In this document: positions 60,187-64,000 of the stretch, piece after piece
Layout of the letters: each line of letters starts with the position of its first letter
Position numbering within the stretch: the first letter of the stretch is position 1
Origin: Bacteroidetes bacterium UBA2475
GTDB lineage: Bacteria; Bacteroidota; Bacteroidia; B-17B0; Aurantibacillaceae
Direction: 5' to 3'
Length of the DNA: 64,000 nucleotides
Assembly (NCBI GenBank): GCA_002342065.1
Contig: DDPF01000003.1
Location: forward strand, 248,001 to 312,000
The notes under the pieces: model-generated
The model's database searches: none
What the model was told of the DNA's origin: nothing
What the model saw: only the letters and a program-made list of their open reading frames with translations
Program-made: the position numbers and the translations under genes

Positions 60187-60231
60187 GCCTTAAAAATACC
60201 CAATTTCTTTCAATTCATTGGGACTAAATGC

Positions 60232-60239
60232 TATTTTTG
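60232..60239 (+). promoter_or_regulatory. Putative -7 promoter box of the TMTC-like gene
   Basis: TATTTTTG at 60232-60239 matches TAnnTTTG exactly. It lies 6 bases before the GTG at 60245, which argues against the upstream TTG (60218) as start codon and would make the transcript nearly leaderless. No clear -33 element is visible. Confidence 0.3.
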
Positions 60240-60244
60240 CTGTA

Positions 60245-62071
60245 GTGTTTAATAAAATAAAAAGCATAATCAGCCAAAATCTTGTAGTAAGCATAACGCT
60301 CATTGTTACTTTGATCGTCTATTCCAAATTTTTATTCTTCGGACACATAAGTTGGGATGATCCTGAAATGGTGTTTAAGAATAAATTCGTAAAAGCTTTT
60401 GATGTAAACGCATTATTCAGCAACCATTTTGTAGGAAATTATATTCCAATAACTATGCTGGTGCATGCCATAGGTTGGTTGTTTTTTGAAAATAACGACG
60501 GTGGACATCATTTCATTAATCTCTTATTTCATTTAGTAAATGGTATTTTGGTTTACCAATTAGGCAAACGTTTTTTTAAGAATGATGTAATTGCCAACCT
60601 TGGTGCCGTTATATTTTTATTACATCCCATGCAGGTAGAATCTGTTGGTTGGATAGGTGAATTAAAGAATGTGCTCTCAACCACTTTCTATTTAACAGGA
60701 GTTTTGTCTTATTTAAATTTTACAGAACATTCAAAAATGAAAGATTATGTTTTATGTCTTTTATTTTTTGTGCTGGGCAGTTTAAGCAAATCATCGGTAG
60801 TTATTTTTCCTTTAGCATTAATTTGTGTTGATATTTTAATTCAGAAAAAGATCTCCCTAAAATTTATTGTAAATAAAATTCCATTCATATTACTTGCCAT
60901 TTTATTCGGGATCATTAATATTAAAACCCAAACAGCCGACCAATTCATAAACCATTCGCACGAATTTCCTTTTTATCAACGCATTGGCTTTGCAGGTTTT
61001 GCTTTGCTAAAGTATCTGATCTTATTTCTAGTGCCGGTTGATTTAAGTGTTATTTATCCTTATCCTGAAATTACTAACTCAGTTTTTGTGGTAGGTTTTT
61101 CCGGACTACTAATAATTACAGCATTGATCTTTCTTTTTGTAAAACAAAAAAAATATCCTGCGCTTGCAATACTGTTATTTATTTTGGCCAATTTAATTTT
61201 AGTGTTGCAATTCTTACCTTTTGGCGAGGTGCTTTATGCAGACCGATACATGTACGTACCATTAATTGGTTTTGCGTGGTTAATTGGCCTGGTCATTTCA
61301 AAATTAAAAATTCAACCTACTATTATTTCCGTTATTTTCATTGTTCTCTTCTCTGTTTTTTCTTTTGCACGTGTTAATGATTGGAAAAGTGCATTGAACT
61401 TGTACGAAGACATCAATAAAAAATATCCAAACCAATTTATTGTTTTAAATAGTGCCGGTGTAGAAAGTATGTTCCTGAATGAAGATAATAAAGCGTTGGA
61501 ATATTTAAACAAAGCAGTTTCTGTAGCACCCAGAAATTACAAAGGCTTTTATAACCGAGGATTATTGTATTTAAAAAATAATAAACCTGAAGACGCCATT
61601 AAAAGTTTTAACCAGGTAATAGAGTTATATGAATATTCAAAAGCTTATGTTGGACGTGCAAATGCTTATTATGCGCTGGGCGATTTTCCGAAAGCTATAA
61701 ATGATGCCAATTATGTTTTAAAAGCAGAACCAAATAATACCAGGGCACATTTTGTATTAGGCAATTGTTATAACGATCTTAACCGTTTGGATGATGCAAT
61801 GAATGAGTACAATAAATGTATTGAATTGGATAATGCAGAAGCAGAGTTTTATTTTAAACGTGCTATTGTGTATGGTAAAAAACAGGATTTCAAAACCTGC
61901 ATCACGGAAATTGATATGTGCCTTCAATTAAATCCAAATTATTTTGAAGCCTACTATTGGCGCGGTGTTGCCAAAGTAAATTTAAAACAAGGTGCTTGCG
62001 AGGATTTTAAGATCGCCGCACAAAAAAATTATCAACCCGCTATAGACGCCTTTAATAAATATTGCAGATGA
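60245..62071 (+). CDS. Polytopic membrane protein with C-terminal TPRs (TMTC/GT-C-like)
   Basis: A protein of about 608 residues: an N-terminal half with about ten membrane helices and a C-terminal half of some six tetratricopeptide repeats (from about residue 395: YLNKAVSVAPRNYKGFYNRGL, AIKSFNQVIELYEYSKAYVGRA, AMNEYNKCIELDNAEAEFYF). The first loop has HISWDDPEMV, a DD motif like the catalytic acidic pair of GT-C mannosyltransferases, and the family motif LYADRYMYVPLIGFAW occurs near residue 340, as in TMTC/DUF1736 proteins. It probably transfers a lipid-linked sugar to exported proteins, but substrate is unknown. GTG at 60245 is preferred over TTG at 60218. Its stop overlaps the next ATG by 3 bases. 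Confidence 0.85.
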   Translation: MFNKIKSIISQNLVVSITLIVTLIVYSKFLFFGHISWDDPEMVFKNKFVKAFDVNALFSNHFVGNYIPITMLVHAIGWLFFENNDGGHHFINLLFHLVNGILVYQLGKRFFKNDVIANLGAVIFLLHPMQVESVGWIGELKNVLSTTFYLTGVLSYLNFTEHSKMKDYVLCLLFFVLGSLSKSSVVIFPLALICVDILIQKKISLKFIVNKIPFILLAILFGIINIKTQTADQFINHSHEFPFYQRIGFAGFALLKYLILFLVPVDLSVIYPYPEITNSVFVVGFSGLLIITALIFLFVKQKKYPALAILLFILANLILVLQFLPFGEVLYADRYMYVPLIGFAWLIGLVISKLKIQPTIISVIFIVLFSVFSFARVNDWKSALNLYEDINKKYPNQFIVLNSAGVESMFLNEDNKALEYLNKAVSVAPRNYKGFYNRGLLYLKNNKPEDAIKSFNQVIELYEYSKAYVGRANAYYALGDFPKAINDANYVLKAEPNNTRAHFVLGNCYNDLNRLDDAMNEYNKCIELDNAEAEFYFKRAIVYGKKQDFKTCITEIDMCLQLNPNYFEAYYWRGVAKVNLKQGACEDFKIAAQKNYQPAIDAFNKYCR

Positions 62072-62847
62072 AAGTAACCATAATACAAACAAATTTATTT
62101 TGGGAAGACAGAGAAAAAAATCTGGCGCATTTTGATACCTTGCTAAATAAAATAGCTGAGCCAACCGACTTAATTCTATTACCTGAAATGTTTACAACAG
62201 GATTTAGTATGAATCCCGCAAAGGTTGCAGAACAACACAAGACTGTTACTTATAACTGGTTATTAAAAAAAGCAAAAGAAAAAAATGCGGTTATTGCAGG
62301 TTCGGTTGCTATAAAAGAAGGCAATAATTATTTTAACCGTTTGCATTGGGCAGAACCAAACGGCAACTCTTCCTTTTACGATAAGCGTCATTTATTCCGC
62401 ATGGCAAGCGAAGATGAAAAATATACTGCAGGAAAAGAAAAACTTATTAAACAAATTGGCAACTGGAAAATTATGCCTTTGGTATGTTACGATCTTCGTT
62501 TCCCGGTTTGGAGCAGAAATTTTAAAGATCAAAAACCACAATACGATGTTTTAGTATATGTTGCCAATTGGCCGGAGGTACGCGTTTACCCTTGGAAACA
62601 ATTATTAATTGCACGCGCTATCGAAAATCAATGTTATGTTATTGGCTTGAACCGAATTGGAAAAGATGGTAACGATTATAATTATTCGGGCGAAAGTTTG
62701 ATAATAAATCCTCGTGGTGAGATGATCAATCAACCAAAAGCAAACGAAGAAAGCATTGAAACCATTGCTTTGGACAAAGATTATTTAGAAGATTTCAGAA
62801 AATTATTTCCCGTAGGTTTAGATGCCGATGATTTTGAATTAAAATGA
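62068..62847 (+). CDS. Nitrilase-superfamily amidase (omega-amidase/YafV type)
   Basis: A 259-residue carbon-nitrogen hydrolase most like YafV/omega-amidase (NIT2-type), which hydrolyses 2-oxoglutaramate in amino acid metabolism. The Glu-Lys-Cys triad is present: Glu in LILLPEMFTTGFSMNP, Lys in SFYDKRHLFRM, and Cys in MPLVCYDLRFPVWSRN. The further motifs VYVANWPEVRVYPW and GLNRIGKDGNDYNYSGESLII match that subgroup. The ATG at 62068 overlaps the preceding stop by 3 bases (ATGA) and is taken as start; a TTG two codons earlier is also in frame. Confidence 0.93.
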   Translation: MKVTIIQTNLFWEDREKNLAHFDTLLNKIAEPTDLILLPEMFTTGFSMNPAKVAEQHKTVTYNWLLKKAKEKNAVIAGSVAIKEGNNYFNRLHWAEPNGNSSFYDKRHLFRMASEDEKYTAGKEKLIKQIGNWKIMPLVCYDLRFPVWSRNFKDQKPQYDVLVYVANWPEVRVYPWKQLLIARAIENQCYVIGLNRIGKDGNDYNYSGESLIINPRGEMINQPKANEESIETIALDKDYLEDFRKLFPVGLDADDFELK

Positions 62848-64000
62848 TGCTTAAAATACAAACAATGAAAATAAAAGTAACACTTATTCTATTAGTTTGC
62901 TTTTTGTGTAATACTCTTGCACTGGGGCAATTTAACAGTAAGCTCGCAGATAGCCTAACATTAAAGCTTAAAACATTGGGCCAGGATACCAATAGAATCA
63001 AATGCCTGAACGAGTTGGCTTTTACCATTAAATATTCAAACCCCGAACTAGCCGAAAAATATTGTAATGAAGTTCTTCCATTAGCTGAAAAATTAAAATT
63101 TTACAGAGGCCTAGCGTTTGCCAACAAAACAAAAGGAATTCTTTTTGATGATAAAGGCAATTATCCTGAATCGATAAATTCTTACATGCGGTCTCTGGCT
63201 TTTTCCCAAAAAATAAATGATAAAATGGCCACCGCCAGAACAGAAGCGAATATTGGAATAGTATTGAGAAAACTTAAAAAAAACAGGGAAGCAATAAATT
63301 ATTTTAAAAGATCATATCTATTTTTCGTAAATAAAAATGCGACTTATGAAATGGTCGTCCAGATGAATATCGGAATTTGCTACATCAATTTAAAAAATGC
63401 GGATAGTGCGGTTATTTACACTAAGAACGCATATAATATAATGATCACAAACAACTTAAATGACCCTAAAGTTTATGGAAATCTTGGAATTGCCTATTCT
63501 ATGAAAAAAGACTACAAACAGGCTGAAGTACTAATAAAAAAATGTCTTGAAATGGAAAGAAGTGATAGTAAGAACTCCAAATCTATTGCGGTTTGGTGCG
63601 AGAATTTAGCGCAAATGTATATTCACTTAAATAAGCGAGATGAAGCAATAAAGTTACTGCAGGAAGCAATATCATTATTTGGCGACAACAAGTATATATA
63701 CGAAGCAACATTTACCTACAACCTTATTGTAGAAACATTAGAAAAGAATAACGATCCTAAAAACGCATTAAAATATTATAAAATACTATCTCAAATAAAA
63801 GACTCAATCTATAACTCAGAAAATTCGAAACAAATAAACGAGGTGAAAGAAAAATACGAAACCGAGAAAAAGGAAACCGAGATAAAACTTCTAACTGCTG
63901 ATAAAGCAACCCAAGACGAAACGCTTAAAAAAAACAGGATCATAATTTATTCAGGGGCCGTTCTTACCGTTTTGATATTTCTATTTGCCGTTTTAATTTA
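62844..64000 (+). CDS. TPR-containing membrane sensor protein, N-terminal part (runs off window)
   Basis: The frame stays open from 62844 to the last base. It encodes a signal peptide (from the third ATG, 62865: MKIKVTLILLVCFLCNTLALGQ), then a chain of TPR units (LAFANKTKGILFDDKGNYPES, ARTEANIGIVLRKLKKNREA, VYGNLGIAYSMKKDYKQAEVLI, ENLAQMYIHLNKRDEAIKLL). A charged coiled coil follows (KEKYETEKKETEIKLLTADK) and then the beginning of a membrane helix (IIIYSGAVLTVLIFLFAVLI). In Bacteroidota this order normally continues into a histidine kinase, LytS-like kinase or LuxR-type DNA-binding domain, which lies outside. The ATG at 62844 overlaps the preceding TGA; ATGs at 62844, 62847 and 62865 are all possible. 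Confidence 0.82.
   Translation, partial: MMLKIQTMKIKVTLILLVCFLCNTLALGQFNSKLADSLTLKLKTLGQDTNRIKCLNELAFTIKYSNPELAEKYCNEVLPLAEKLKFYRGLAFANKTKGILFDDKGNYPESINSYMRSLAFSQKINDKMATARTEANIGIVLRKLKKNREAINYFKRSYLFFVNKNATYEMVVQMNIGICYINLKNADSAVIYTKNAYNIMITNNLNDPKVYGNLGIAYSMKKDYKQAEVLIKKCLEMERSDSKNSKSIAVWCENLAQMYIHLNKRDEAIKLLQEAISLFGDNKYIYEATFTYNLIVETLEKNNDPKNALKYYKILSQIKDSIYNSENSKQINEVKEKYETEKKETEIKLLTADKATQDETLKKNRIIIYSGAVLTVLIFLFAVLI

Overview
The window is a chromosomal segment of an AT-rich member of the Bacteroidota. It carries type IX secretion (T9SS) cargo with C-terminal sorting domains, a PorP/SprF-family protein beside a giant SprB-repeat adhesin, Alternative Complex III coupled to an A-type cytochrome oxidase, TAnnTTTG-like promoter boxes and frequent TTG starts. 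A gliding or surface-adhesive aerobic lineage near Flavobacteriales or a neighbouring order is plausible; the genus cannot be read from this sequence. No rRNA, tRNA, CRISPR array, prophage or transposase gene was seen. Nearly everything is coding, and no gene-free stretch exceeds 300 bases.

Layout. 1-3.3 kb (+): the end of ppk1, then a Ppx/GppA phosphatase, diadenylate cyclase CdaA and a SlyD-type prolyl isomerase (polyphosphate and c-di-AMP metabolism). 3.4-7.8 kb: a T9SS cargo protein, a small scar made of a duplicated gene end and a 139-bp inverted-repeat element, a secreted unknown protein and a DUF255/thioredoxin-like protein. 7.9-10 kb (+): a periplasmic efflux adaptor and tsaB. 10-12.7 kb: an ECF sigma factor with a membrane TPR protein, divergent from a secreted TonB-plug-only protein across a dyad-symmetric element. 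12.7-15 kb (-): maf and a SprB-repeat T9SS protein.

15-23.3 kb (-): UbiA-type prenyltransferase, KdsC-like phosphatase, DUF2520 protein, then cytochrome c maturation genes ccmF, ccmE, ccmD-like, ccmC and ccmB, followed upstream by purD. These Ccm proteins would mature the many c-hemes of the respiratory cluster at 29-41 kb, where ActA, B, C, D, E and F lead into CoxB and CoxA in one long minus-strand operon with a visible promoter and terminator. 23.3-29 kb holds a tiny Arg/Gly-rich secreted protein, a T9SS type B cargo protein, a small cytosolic unknown, a VWA protein and an LpxR-like lipid A deacylase.

41-55 kb: a BNR/VPS10-type T9SS protein, an unrecognised 555-aa protein, then the 2880-aa SprB-like adhesin with about 30 repeats, overlapping its PorP/SprF partner by one base. 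55-64 kb: NUDIX hydrolase, phosphoglucose/phosphomannose isomerase, LipB, an SDR enzyme with family 9 and family 2 glycosyltransferases, a TMTC-like membrane TPR protein, a nitrilase-family amidase and the start of a TPR membrane sensor cut by the window edge.

Leads worth following: the sigma/TPR/plug-only module with its dyad, the CxxxY-type CcmE, a family 9 glycosyltransferase whose conserved N-terminus has no ordinary start codon, the scar at 4.5-4.9 kb, and the long hairpin element at 45.4 kb.
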